64,000 bases of DNA from Zymoseptoria tritici IPO323. Its lineage: Eukaryota; Ascomycota; Dothideomycetes; Mycosphaerellales; Mycosphaerellaceae. Of the stretch, positions 56,312 through 64,000 are shown piece after piece. Each line of letters opens with the position of its first letter. Within the stretch, counting starts at the first letter, position 1. Made by a program: the position numbers and the translations under genes. The stretch is from positions 1,736,001-1,800,000 of the forward strand of contig NC_018216.1 in NCBI RefSeq assembly GCF_000219625.1, written 5' to 3'. A model generated the notes under the pieces. It had not been told where the DNA came from. It saw nothing but the letters and a program-made list of their open reading frames with translations, and did no database searches.

Positions 56312-58411
56312 CTATCCAGTACAGCGCTCCCAAGGCTCACGATATTCCAATCCCATCCCCTTGAAGACCCTCCTCTCCGCCTCCCTCATCGTCTTGGCTC
56401 TTCCCTGCTCAGCTTTCACTCCCTCCCATTCAAAGAACCCTTCAATGTCCACCACCTCTCCATTCCCTCGATCTCTCACGCCAGAACTATCGAATTTCCA
56501 ACCCTTCTCATGTTTGACATACCGCCGCAGATCCCTCTCAAATGTTGTGCCTCCACTCCAGCCGAGGACCGCGCAGCCGACTGATCTCCACGGCGCGACG
56601 ATGATGTCTACCCGCCGATGGATGTTAGGATTCTTGGCCTGCGGGTCCTCGGCAAGGTCTTTGTCTCTTGTCGGCCAGGTTGGGTCCTGCCACACCACCA
56701 GCGCTTTGTCCAAAGTATCGAAGCCATGGCCACCGCCATCGGTGCGGAAAGGGAGCGGCTTCTGCTCTCGCTTGGTCCCGCTGAGGGAGATGGTCAGAGT
56801 ATGCGTGATCCATTCTTCTTCCTCCAGGCTGGCGACAAGATCGGTAACGAGATCAAGCGTTTTGCTCTCGTCTGGATGGCTGAGAATTAAATCGACGTCT
56901 CCGCAGGCCTCCTTACCGCGACGATACCCTCCGACTATCATGGTCTGAATGCCATCATCGCGGACTCTGACGGCATGTTCACGGATGACCTCGCAAATGG
57001 ATTCGACCTCAACTCGTGGAATGAGGTCCAAGAATTCGTCGTAGAACTTCACACCAATCTGTTGAACACGCGAGAGATAGCTCCAGCCAAACTCGATCAA
57101 GTCGTCGCGATCCGTCCAGCCTTTGTTGTAGTAAAGGTCTCTGGCGGTGGTCACGCCAACACCCCATATATCGTAGAAGCCGTTGAGGATCTTCAAGTCT
57201 TGATTGCTTTCCAACTCCTCCACAGCCTGGATTCTACCAGTATTCTGCCATTCAACGTAGAGATTTGCAATCTTGTGGTCACAGCCAGGTAAAGCCAGGA
57301 TCTCTCGTGGATTGCTGATCTTGTGGTTGTAGGCCGCCAGTGCAGCGATGGAAGTGCTGTACGCTCGAACACCAATCTCGTCGTTTGTCAACAGCCTCCC
57401 GAGCTTGATCTGCTTTAGCAGTGCGATGAAGGGATCGTTCGGATTCGTTTTCGGAGTCAGTCTCTGGCAAGCGTACTTAACGCCTGCTTTGACCCACTCC
57501 GGCATCTCCGGTAGATCGCTCGACACTCCGCCGTCGTGCTCGGTGGTCGTCTCATGAAGTAGATGCGCATACTCGGTTTTTGTTCCATGGCCGGCCTCCC
57601 AACTTGCAGGGTTAGCAGAAGGTGTGCTGATCCCAAACTTGCGCTTCCCGAAGCGGTCAACCTTGGAACCGGAGGCCGGTGCGTCTTCCTTTGCCCGCTC
57701 CAGGATGCCGCGGCCGGATTTAGGCGTAATGACAGACTCGGATTGAGAGAGCGTGACATTGCTTATCGAGCTTGGTGTCAAGGCCGGTACATTGGTCGCG
57801 GAAGGGATCTGTTTCTCCACGACACGGCCACGATATGTAACGTACTCATTCAACGACTGCGTGGAGCCGCGCTGTTGAGAATCGGTGAACCACTCGAGCT
57901 TGACCACAGTGACCATACGTTCTGCCTTCTGTTCCTGCGATTCTGAATCATGTGTAGCCTGCGATTGCTTGGGGATATGCTTGAAGACTTTTGACGCTGT
58001 GGCTGATCGTTGCGTTGTGGAATCCGCCTCTCCCTCAGAGGCTGTACTTGAATCATCAATTGTGATCGTGTTCTTCTCAGACACTTTGGCTTCTTCTGGA
58101 TCGCTGCGCTTCCGTTTCCTTGTTCTTACGGCAAGAGATGCATCGGGATGGCGCTCCTTTGCAGGTTCGGATGTCACGTCTTTAGTCCAAAGGCCTTTCC
58201 TACGCAGATCAAGTTGGATGCGCCCCTTCTTCGTTGCTTTGCTCAGTACAAGCTCTGCTTCCTGGATGTCATACGTCAAAGCGGCGCCTGCATTAGCAAG
58301 CTCATATTCGAACTTGTGAAGACCGTCCGTATCCAAGTGAGTGGCGGAAACAAATATTGGTGGGTATATGCTGAGATCCAATGATGCCGGCTCGGCTTTG
58401 CTGTCTGCCAT
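56312..58411 (-). CDS. POL4: Family X DNA polymerase (Pol IV/Pol lambda-mu type)
   Basis: A nuclear gap-filling polymerase for base excision repair and non-homologous end joining. Intronless, 699 aa from ATG 58411 (MADSKAEPASL). The N-terminal 80 residues fit a BRCT domain (IFVSATHLDTDGLHKFEYEL...AELVLSKATKKGRIQ). A Ser/Lys-rich linker follows. The 8-kDa and HhH regions include REILALPGCDHKIANLY and FYDIWGVGVTTARDLYY. The palm signature GGYRRGKEACGDVDLILSH has the first two metal-binding Asp residues, and RRVDIIVAPW has the third. The nucleotide-pocket segment GWSGGTTFERDLRRY has GW, as in Pol mu/TdT, where Pol beta/lambda have YF. The gene is divergent from MTG1 across 434 bp. Confidence 0.93.
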   Translation of the reverse strand: MADSKAEPASLDLSIYPPIFVSATHLDTDGLHKFEYELANAGAALTYDIQEAELVLSKATKKGRIQLDLRRKGLWTKDVTSEPAKERHPDASLAVRTRKRKRSDPEEAKVSEKNTITIDDSSTASEGEADSTTQRSATASKVFKHIPKQSQATHDSESQEQKAERMVTVVKLEWFTDSQQRGSTQSLNEYVTYRGRVVEKQIPSATNVPALTPSSISNVTLSQSESVITPKSGRGILERAKEDAPASGSKVDRFGKRKFGISTPSANPASWEAGHGTKTEYAHLLHETTTEHDGGVSSDLPEMPEWVKAGVKYACQRLTPKTNPNDPFIALLKQIKLGRLLTNDEIGVRAYSTSIAALAAYNHKISNPREILALPGCDHKIANLYVEWQNTGRIQAVEELESNQDLKILNGFYDIWGVGVTTARDLYYNKGWTDRDDLIEFGWSYLSRVQQIGVKFYDEFLDLIPRVEVESICEVIREHAVRVRDDGIQTMIVGGYRRGKEACGDVDLILSHPDESKTLDLVTDLVASLEEEEWITHTLTISLSGTKREQKPLPFRTDGGGHGFDTLDKALVVWQDPTWPTRDKDLAEDPQAKNPNIHRRVDIIVAPWRSVGCAVLGWSGGTTFERDLRRYVKHEKGWKFDSSGVRDRGNGEVVDIEGFFEWEGVKAEQGRAKTMREAERRVFKGMGLEYREPWERCTG

Positions 58412-58845
58412 GGCCGTGTCCAAGAATGTTTCAAACCGTGAAGACGCACCCGCGCAATCAAATCATCCTATGTTGTGGGCAATGAGCATCAATGGCTGGC
58501 AAATATCCGATGGCTGCTTCGATGTAAACCATAAAAAGCAGCGATGCGTTTGGTGGTCATGTTCGCTGGAAGCTGCACAATATGTGTTTGGCTGCTGATA
58601 AATTCCAAAGAACTGTGATATGTTGCCGACGATGAGGTGTGCTTTGTTCAAGCAAGAGGCGAATGATGCTTGGACTGGTTGTCGTTCGTGCAACGACGGA
58701 AGGGCACGGACCACATCACCACTTTCTCTCTGACGGCTGCTGCACTTTCATTCTCCTTCACAACGACATATCTCGCATCGTTTCTGCTCGTGCGCACTCG
58801 TTGCTCAGTTGAGATGTCTCCAGACAGAGGATCATATTTGCCATC
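58412..58845. promoter_or_regulatory. Bidirectional promoter interval, Pol X gene and MTG1
   Basis: A 434-bp region between the two divergent ATGs. Just before MTG1 there is a short pyrimidine-rich stretch (TTCTCCTTC). No TATA box was seen near either start. Shared control is possible but not shown. Confidence 0.45.
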
Positions 58846-59948
58846 ATGACCTCCTCCTTCGTGCCTCGCGCCGTCTTTCCGACTCTCGATTCGCTTCCAC
58901 GATCCTACTATCTGGGCCATCATGCGGCAGGACTCGCAAAGATGAAAACGATGCTCGGCCAGATAGACCTCGTCGTCGAGTGTCGCGACTACCGCATACC
59001 ATTGACCTCAAGAAACCCGATGTTTGAAAACAGTCTGGGCGGGAGGGAACGCATGATCATCTACACGAAAAAGGATTTGGGAAGCAAAGGAGCTGGCATG
59101 GAAGACACAAAGGTACATCGGTTCAGATCTGTATGATTGCAGACATGGCTCCAACAGGATGCTGATGTAAGTAGAGGCACAATTTGATACAACAATGGCA
59201 CTCTCCATCTCAAGTCATTTTCTCGGATCATAAGAATCAAAAGGACGTACGGTACATTCTTGACGCGATCAAAGAGCGCAGTCGTCTCCGCGGAGGTCTG
59301 ACAGGAGCACACATGATGGTGGTGGGCATGCCGAATGTGGGCAAGTCTTCCTTGCTCAATGCTCTCCGCAAGGAGGGTGTAGGAAAGGGAAAAGCAGCGT
59401 ATACTGGAGCGCAACCTGGCATCACTCGCAAGATTGGTACAGGAGTGAAGATTGTGGACGGTGACAACGATGGTGGCGCGGGAGGAGTATATCTACTGGA
59501 CACACCGGGAGTCTTCATGCCGTACGTTCCCGATGCCGATGCGATGTTGAAGCTCGCCCTGTGTGGAAGTGTGAAGGATACCGTGATCCCAGCCTTCAAT
59601 TTAGCAGACTATCTGCTCTTCCACGTCAACCTCGTGGATCCAAAGGTCTACTCTGAATATACGGCACCTACGAACGATGCCATGGTACTGTTGGATGCGA
59701 TGGCTAGGAAAACCGGGAGGTTGCAGAAGGGCGGGGTGCCGGATTTGGAGAGCACGGCGTTGTGGATGATACAGCGGTGGCGGACTGGGCATTTTGGGGC
59801 CTTCCTGTTGGACGAGGTGTCGGAGGAGTCGTTGCAGAGGTATAGCATGGGCTCATCGGGGCTACCGAGTTTGAATCAGGCAAGGAAGGCAGGCAAAGAG
59901 GCGTCGAGGGCTAGGCAGAAGGCGAGACGCGCGGGTAATGCAGAGTGA
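58846..59948 (+). CDS. MTG1: Mitochondrial GTPase Mtg1 (YlqF/RbgA type)
   Basis: A circularly permuted GTPase that promotes large mitoribosomal subunit assembly at the inner membrane. Two exons, 58846-59112 and 59175-59948, encode 346 aa. The permuted order is visible. The G4-type motif (YTKKDLGSK, near residue 75) and G5 come first, then G1 GMPNVGKSSLLNALR (near 155), G2 TGAQPGITRKIGTG, and G3 LLDTPGVFMPYV. The N-terminus FVPRAVFPTLDSLPRSYYLG is typical of fungal Mtg1, with HHAAGLAKMKTMLGQIDLVV after it. The acceptor at 59174 (GTAAGTAG) lies beside an overlapping gtaagt; joining AAG to AGG restores KRHNLIQQWHSPSQ. The C-terminus is basic (SRARQKARRAG), fitting rRNA contact. Confidence 0.94.
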
Positions 59949-60229
59949 TCACTTGACTCGATAGACTGCGCGACGGTATCATGATCGAGGACGGAAAGTA
60001 CTCCAAAGGGAGGAGAAGCGTATAACGCGACTCTCGAAAGGCCTTAGCAGATCGCGTCTCATCATTGCAAAGGCTGAATCACTTTTGGCACTCGGCAAGC
60101 ACCTGCCAAATTTTAGTGGGTCCCAGCTGCCTCCACCTTTCAATGCCGGTCACCGAGCTTCACGTTCACATCTGCGGGCCACTCACGTCTTGAGCGCAAA
60201 GGGCCTCTCCGACAGAGCGACCATTCGCC

Positions 60230-61523
60230 ATGTCAGAAGTGTACGTGATTCCGTGGCCTACGTTTCATGGACAAAGCTGACCCTGCCGCCGCAGACTCGC
60301 CTCTGCCGTTATTGTACCTAGTGCAACAGAACTGGAAGCACCCGACACGAGTATTGAACAGAATGGATTGAAGCGCCGGCAGTCAGAAACGTCAGAGACG
60401 GAGAACAAGCGACAGCGGACGGGTAAGAGCCCACCTCCAGCATCAGAAGAGAACGCAGACACCAAGACCTCCGACTCGACGGTCCAGATCGACAGCCCCA
60501 GCACCAATCCCAGCACAAATGTCAACGGCGATGATACCCAAAAGCCAGACGCAAGCAGAGAAGAACGCCGCAAGAGCAGTGTCGCCGGTGACAAGCAACG
60601 CAGTAAACGTTTGTTTGGCGCACTGCTGGGCAACCTGAATCAGCCCAGGGACAGAACTTCGAAGAGGAGGGCGGAAATCGAGCAACGAAGAAAGGCTGAG
60701 CTCGAGAAACAGGATAATGAACGCCTCGAGGACAAGCAGAGACGTCTCGCGAGGCTTGCGGTACATCGAAAGAAAGAGCAGGTCAATGTCGACGAGCACA
60801 ACGTGAGTTCACGGTGCGCGGAATGGACATGAGGCTTGGAGGCTGACCGGACACAGATGCATACTCGACATAAGAATCTCTTGAACTCTGCCAACATGTT
60901 ACGGACCAAAGTCGAACCTCGACTGGTAGGTCCAGAGGCGTTTGATGGGTAACCAGGGCTGACAACTTGCAGTATTATCGTCCATGGGACCTGCTTTCAG
61001 ACGATGAAGATACCATCGCACAGCAAGTCAGCGATGCACGCGAGCAAATTGACAAAGAGGTTGCAGACTTTGCACGCGAGAAAGAAGAGCGCTTAGCAGC
61101 GATTCGAGATCCTAGAGGTAATGCGCGATCATAGCACCGCTCTCTCTTTGAACGTCAGACTGACAATATTTTCAAGACGCACCTACTCAAGCCGATGCTG
61201 CGCCAGGCGCTGATATTGAAGCAATGGACACCGACACTAACAAGGACTCGCAACCTCATTCGACCAATCAAGAGTCCTCTACATCCGCCGCCGGAGGTGA
61301 AGCGGGCAAAGCAAACGACGCTGATGAGGCTATGCAAGACTCAACTTCGAAAGAAGCTGATGCCGAAGCCCGTGATGAGTCCGAGAAGCCAGCAGAGACT
61401 ACGACAGGGACGATTGAGGACGCGCAAAAGACAGCCGCCGAAATTGAGGCGAAACGAGTGGAAGCAGAAGATGAGGGGGATCTTGTTGTGGAAGGAGACG
61501 GGGAAGATACTGTCATCTACTAA
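60230..61523 (+). CDS. Pinin/SDK/MemA domain protein
   Basis: A 359-aa nuclear protein related to pinin, which in animals joins the exon-junction/ASAP complex and affects splicing. Five exons: 60230-60240, 60295-60802, 60857-60925, 60973-61117 and 61177-61523. The first codes only MSE plus two bases; the join gives MSEVLASAVIVPSATELEAP. A low-complexity Ser/Asp-rich N-terminus contains KRRQSETSETENKRQRTG as a nuclear-signal candidate. The pinin domain (about residues 130-230) reads SKRLFGALLGNLNQPRDRTS, then EIEQRRKAELEKQDNERLED, a long coiled coil, then NLLNSANMLRTKVEPRLYYR and PWDLLSDDEDTI. The C-terminus is acidic (Ala/Glu/Asp-rich), ending GDGEDTVIY. Introns are 47-59 bp. It is convergent with the epoxide hydrolase gene. 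Confidence 0.92.
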
Positions 61524-61928
61524 TGTACGGATCAACTTCGTTGGACGACGAGACAACGCCCACGGTTTGTCTATAAGGCGACTTGAACGAGGCGGCATGT
61601 GGCACGGCATGCCTTTTGGAACGAGTAGGAAAGAATCTGCCTCGAGAATGACAAGTCGGATTGAGCAGTGAGAACGGAACACCGTCTTCCTCTTTACAAC
61701 GACGGCTATTTGGCTGGCAAGGTAACTTTACCTGTACTCATACATGTACGCTTATTTGACCGGCCCAGACAATGTATCTGTACGCCTGCTTGGCCGCTGT
61801 GCTAAGTAACCTGTACACTTACCTGACCGTCCTACTGAGTTCACTTGCATCGGTAGCTGCAGGTGTTCCTGTACGCCTATTTGCCAGGTCTGCTATAGCA
61901 ATTTTGCGGTCCAAAAATGGACCGACAG
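61524..61928. other. Convergent 3' interval with a degenerate repeat
   Basis: A 0.4-kb interval between the pinin stop and the hydrolase stop. The right half contains a motif repeated four times (see 61745-61887). No gene was seen. Confidence 0.6.
61745..61887. repeat. Degenerate repeat, TGTACGCCTATTTGACCG type
   Basis: Four related 18-bp words start at 61745, 61779, 61812 and 61870: TGTACGCTTATTTGACCG, TGTACGCCTGCTTGGCCG, TGTACACTTACCTGACCG and TGTACGCCTATTTGCCAG. Spacing is 34, 33 and 58 bp. A weaker fragment (GGCTATTTGGCTGGC) lies at about 61703. Confidence 0.65.
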
Positions 61929-63116
61929 TTACAATTTGGTCTTCCCACCGAGAACGACGCCTTCGATCCAATCCTTGATCAGAGCATTTGTCTGGACCGG
62001 AGTGTGCCACAGCGCCCAGTGCCCAGCAGGGACCTCTCCGCGAGTGAGGTTAGGGATATGTCGCTCCATGCCCAACGTCAGCTCTCGTGTGAGAATGCCG
62101 TCTTTCGTCGCGAAGATGTACAGCGTTGGCTGTTTGATCGTCTTCCTTGCGCTTTCCGGCATTTCCTGCTCGTCCTCCCAGTTCACCTTTCGAGTTCTGT
62201 ACCAGTTGAGTGGTCCGTTCATGCCGTTCCTCATGAATTCCTGGACGTAGAAGTCCAGCTCCTATGGTAACATTAGCTTCAGAACTACCAGGAGGTCTCA
62301 AGAATGGTCATCCGTGGACTCACCTCGTCACTCAACAACGGCGTCATGGCAATCTCGAACTTGTCGTCGAACAAGCCAAGATCAACGCCTTTCTCTGCAG
62401 TCATGAACTTCCTCCCTTCGGGCGTCCTGCCGCCGTACATCCCCAGCAGAAACTTCCTCACCTCCTTCTCCGTCCTCACAGTCTTCTCAACCCTGTGATC
62501 GTCGCTCCCGAACTGCAACTGATACCCAAACTGCGGCACTGGTCCATTCGTCAGCGTCTCCGTCGACGTATACTTTGAAGTAGGCTGAGCGAAAGCAGTG
62601 CAGACGGAGAAGACGTGAGTCACCAACTCCGGACACCACTGTGCAACGCGGTAAACCGCCATACCGCCCCAATCATGTCCACCGATGATGATACGAGGGA
62701 TGCTGAGCTGGGAACACAAAGCGGTGATAGCGAGGGCATGGGCTTTGAAGCCAAAGTCCCTGAGGTCGTTGGAGGTCTGGGAGCGGCCATAGCCCATGCA
62801 GTCAAGGGCGATGCATCGGAATCCAAGCGACGTGAGCAATGGGATCTGATAGCGCCAGGCGAGGGAGATGTCTGGAAAGCCGTGGATGAGGAAGGCGGTG
62901 CCTTTGTGAGGGCCCACGGCGGGAGAGTCGAGGTAGTCTGATAGGACGTCAGTACTTAATACTAAGGTGTTGTGGTGAAAAATTGGCTTGGGTGTTCCTC
63001 GTTCACTCACGGAATCTCTTGCCGTTTAGCACGGCGTAGCAGCTCTTCGCCCGGTCATCGTTGGGCTTAAGCTTGTCGACTGTGATTTCTCCGAGCTTCT
63101 CAACTACGTCGCCCAT
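61929..63116 (-). CDS. Epoxide hydrolase-like alpha/beta hydrolase
   Basis: A 350-aa protein in three exons (complement 63116-63011, 62937-62324 and 62261-61929) with introns of 73 and 62 bp. The first exon gives MGDVVEKLGEITVDKL...YAVLNGKRF and joins to HYLDSPAVG. The oxyanion motif is HGFPD with ISLAWRYQIP, the HGxP/WR marks of soluble epoxide hydrolases. The nucleophile elbow is GGHDWGG with Asp as nucleophile. The catalytic His is in AGHWALWHTP and the likely acid in FATKDGILT. A lid Tyr is probably in GPLNWYRTRK. These enzymes open epoxides to diols through an alkyl-enzyme ester. The substrate is unknown; detoxification or lipid epoxide turnover is the usual guess. Confidence 0.92.
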
Positions 63117-63524
63117 TGTCTTTGATTACAACGATCAAGGATAGTTCGGGAATGTATTGTTGTAAGAATATAGCTGTTGAAGTAAGCGTGGAGCTGTGGA
63201 CTGTGGTATAGAATAGCTCAGGACCCAGGTCTTCGGAAGCCTCGGTTGGACATCCCATGCGTGAGAATATTGACTCGCATTCGGATACACTGAGAGAAAT
63301 TGCGAATAAACAAGAAATATTTCTTTGTCAACAAGGCACGAAGCCAGGTTTCGAAAGAGAAGGCTTCTCGTGCGAGGGTGTTTACTTTGCAAATGGAGCT
63401 GACTTTTGGTATCAAAGAAATGCCAGACAAGCTGATGTAGTGGAACAAGGGTGTTGAAAACATGGAGCCTCCTCGTGTCCTTCTATGTTGGTGGCATCGT
63501 ATATGTGTCTGAGAATGCCCTCGA
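63117..63524. other. Intergenic between hydrolase start and thiamin gene stop
   Basis: A 0.41-kb stretch holding the hydrolase promoter and the 3' flank of the thiamin gene. Nothing recognisable was seen. Confidence 0.6.
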
Positions 63525-64000
63525 TCACAAGACTTCAATCTTTGCAGCTTGAGCCCAGTCCGTTGAGCCACGAACACTCTCCTGCCGAATCCTGAAGAGC
63601 TCGTCTATAAACGCTGGAACAAATGTTCCCGGGCCTTTGACATCCTCCCGTACTGCTGCACGTTCCGCGGCGATCTCATACATTAGAATCGCGCATACTG
63701 CAGCCAGTAGCTTGTCTTCTCTCTCCGCCGCCAATACACTCGCAATGGTCGTTCCAAGTGTACATCCACTCCCTGTAATTTCGCCCAGATACTCGTGGCC
63801 ATTGCTGATCGTGACAGTCCGCTCACCATCGGAGATCACGTCCGTGCTGCCCGTCATGAGGATGATGTTATGTTCCCGCAGAGCAGTGGCTTTGACCAGA
63901 GTGACTCTTTCATCGAGCGACAGCTGCGACGCTCCAGAGTCCACGCCATGCTGCTTCACGCCCGCTGAGCCGGCTACCGTTCGAATCTCGCCTTCATTTC
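63525..64000 (-). CDS. THI6: Hydroxyethylthiazole kinase domain of a bifunctional thiamin enzyme (Thi6-type), 3' part
   Basis: The C-terminal 158 residues visible in one open frame; the gene continues past the window edge. Hydroxyethylthiazole kinase phosphorylates the thiazole moiety for thiamin monophosphate synthesis. Recognisable motifs are NIILMTGSTDVISDGERTV, EITGSGCTLGTTIASVLAAE (the anion hole with catalytic Cys in GSGCTLG) and KGPGTFVPAFIDELFRI at the end. In fungi this domain normally forms the C-terminal half of a protein whose N-terminal half is thiamin-phosphate synthase. That half would lie beyond 64000, so bifunctionality is inferred. The chain ends WAQAAKIEVL. Confidence 0.9.
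   Translation of the reverse strand, partial: NEGEIRTVAGSAGVKQHGVDSGASQLSLDERVTLVKATALREHNIILMTGSTDVISDGERTVTISNGHEYLGEITGSGCTLGTTIASVLAAEREDKLLAAVCAILMYEIAAERAAVREDVKGPGTFVPAFIDELFRIRQESVRGSTDWAQAAKIEVL

Noticed and set aside
55830..56948. A 372-codon frame on +
   Set aside because: It runs antisense into the DNA polymerase gene, which has clear catalytic motifs; the non-overlapping part looks random.
63960..64000. A tRNA-like TTCGAATC box near the window end
   Set aside because: It lies in the open frame of the thiamin kinase, and no matching A box or cloverleaf arms are present.

Overview
This window is 64 kb of nuclear DNA from a filamentous ascomycete (Pezizomycotina). The genes are spaced 0.3-1.7 kb apart on both strands. 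Introns are mostly 47-90 bp with GT-AG ends and CTAAC/CTGAC-like branch sites. Typical fungal families are present: FacB, Rom2, Pet191, Cdc42 with an MVVATIK start, and a siderophore transporter. Dothideomycetes (Mycosphaerellales-like) is my best guess from gene style alone. I see no tRNA, rRNA, CRISPR array, or bacterial or viral segment.

Layout. 0-2 kb: the 3' part of a FacB-type acetate regulator (+). 3.6-6.8 kb: a Q/P-rich putative regulator (-). 6.8-14.9 kb: an 8-kb gene-poor stretch with simple repeats and one MITE. 14.9-18.7 kb: a steryl-ester-type lipase (-) and PET191/COA5 (+) divergent from one 276-bp interval, then an F-box protein (-). 19.3-24.6 kb: a Rom2-like Rho1 GEF (-). 25-29 kb: a flavin monooxygenase (+) bracketed by inverted copies of a short transposon, with a remnant in one intron. 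30-32 kb: an amino-acid permease (+). 32.8-33.8 kb: an ankyrin protein (+). 34-36 kb: a protein with an isolated dynamin-type P-loop (-). 37-39 kb: a reductase with FAD and NADP domains but no flavodoxin domain (-). 40-42 kb: an acyl-CoA/4-coumarate-CoA ligase-like enzyme (-). 43-44 kb: an RBR (RING-IBR-RING) ubiquitin ligase (-). 45-49.8 kb: a 1565-aa disordered repeat-rich protein (-). 50.8-51.7 kb: Cdc42 (-). 53-55 kb: a siderophore transporter (-). 56-60 kb: a family X DNA polymerase (-) divergent from mitochondrial GTPase Mtg1 (+). 60-61.5 kb: a pinin-like splicing protein (+). 62-63 kb: an epoxide hydrolase-like enzyme (-). 63.5 kb to the end: the kinase half of a Thi6-type thiamin enzyme (-), cut by the window edge.

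Functional links. Most genes are unrelated housekeeping functions and there is no clear biosynthetic cluster. The Rho1 GEF and Cdc42 both serve polarity and cell-wall signalling. FacB and the acyl-CoA ligase both touch acyl-CoA metabolism. The monooxygenase and permease are neighbours without evidence of joint function.

The most interesting feature is a family of short inverted-repeat elements (MITEs), two of them exactly 219 bp, with at least five copies between 14 and 37 kb. Next are the orphan dynamin P-loop protein and the flavodoxin-less reductase with a double-cysteine N-terminal motif. Splice junctions were placed by eye, requiring both frame continuity and GT-AG ends.
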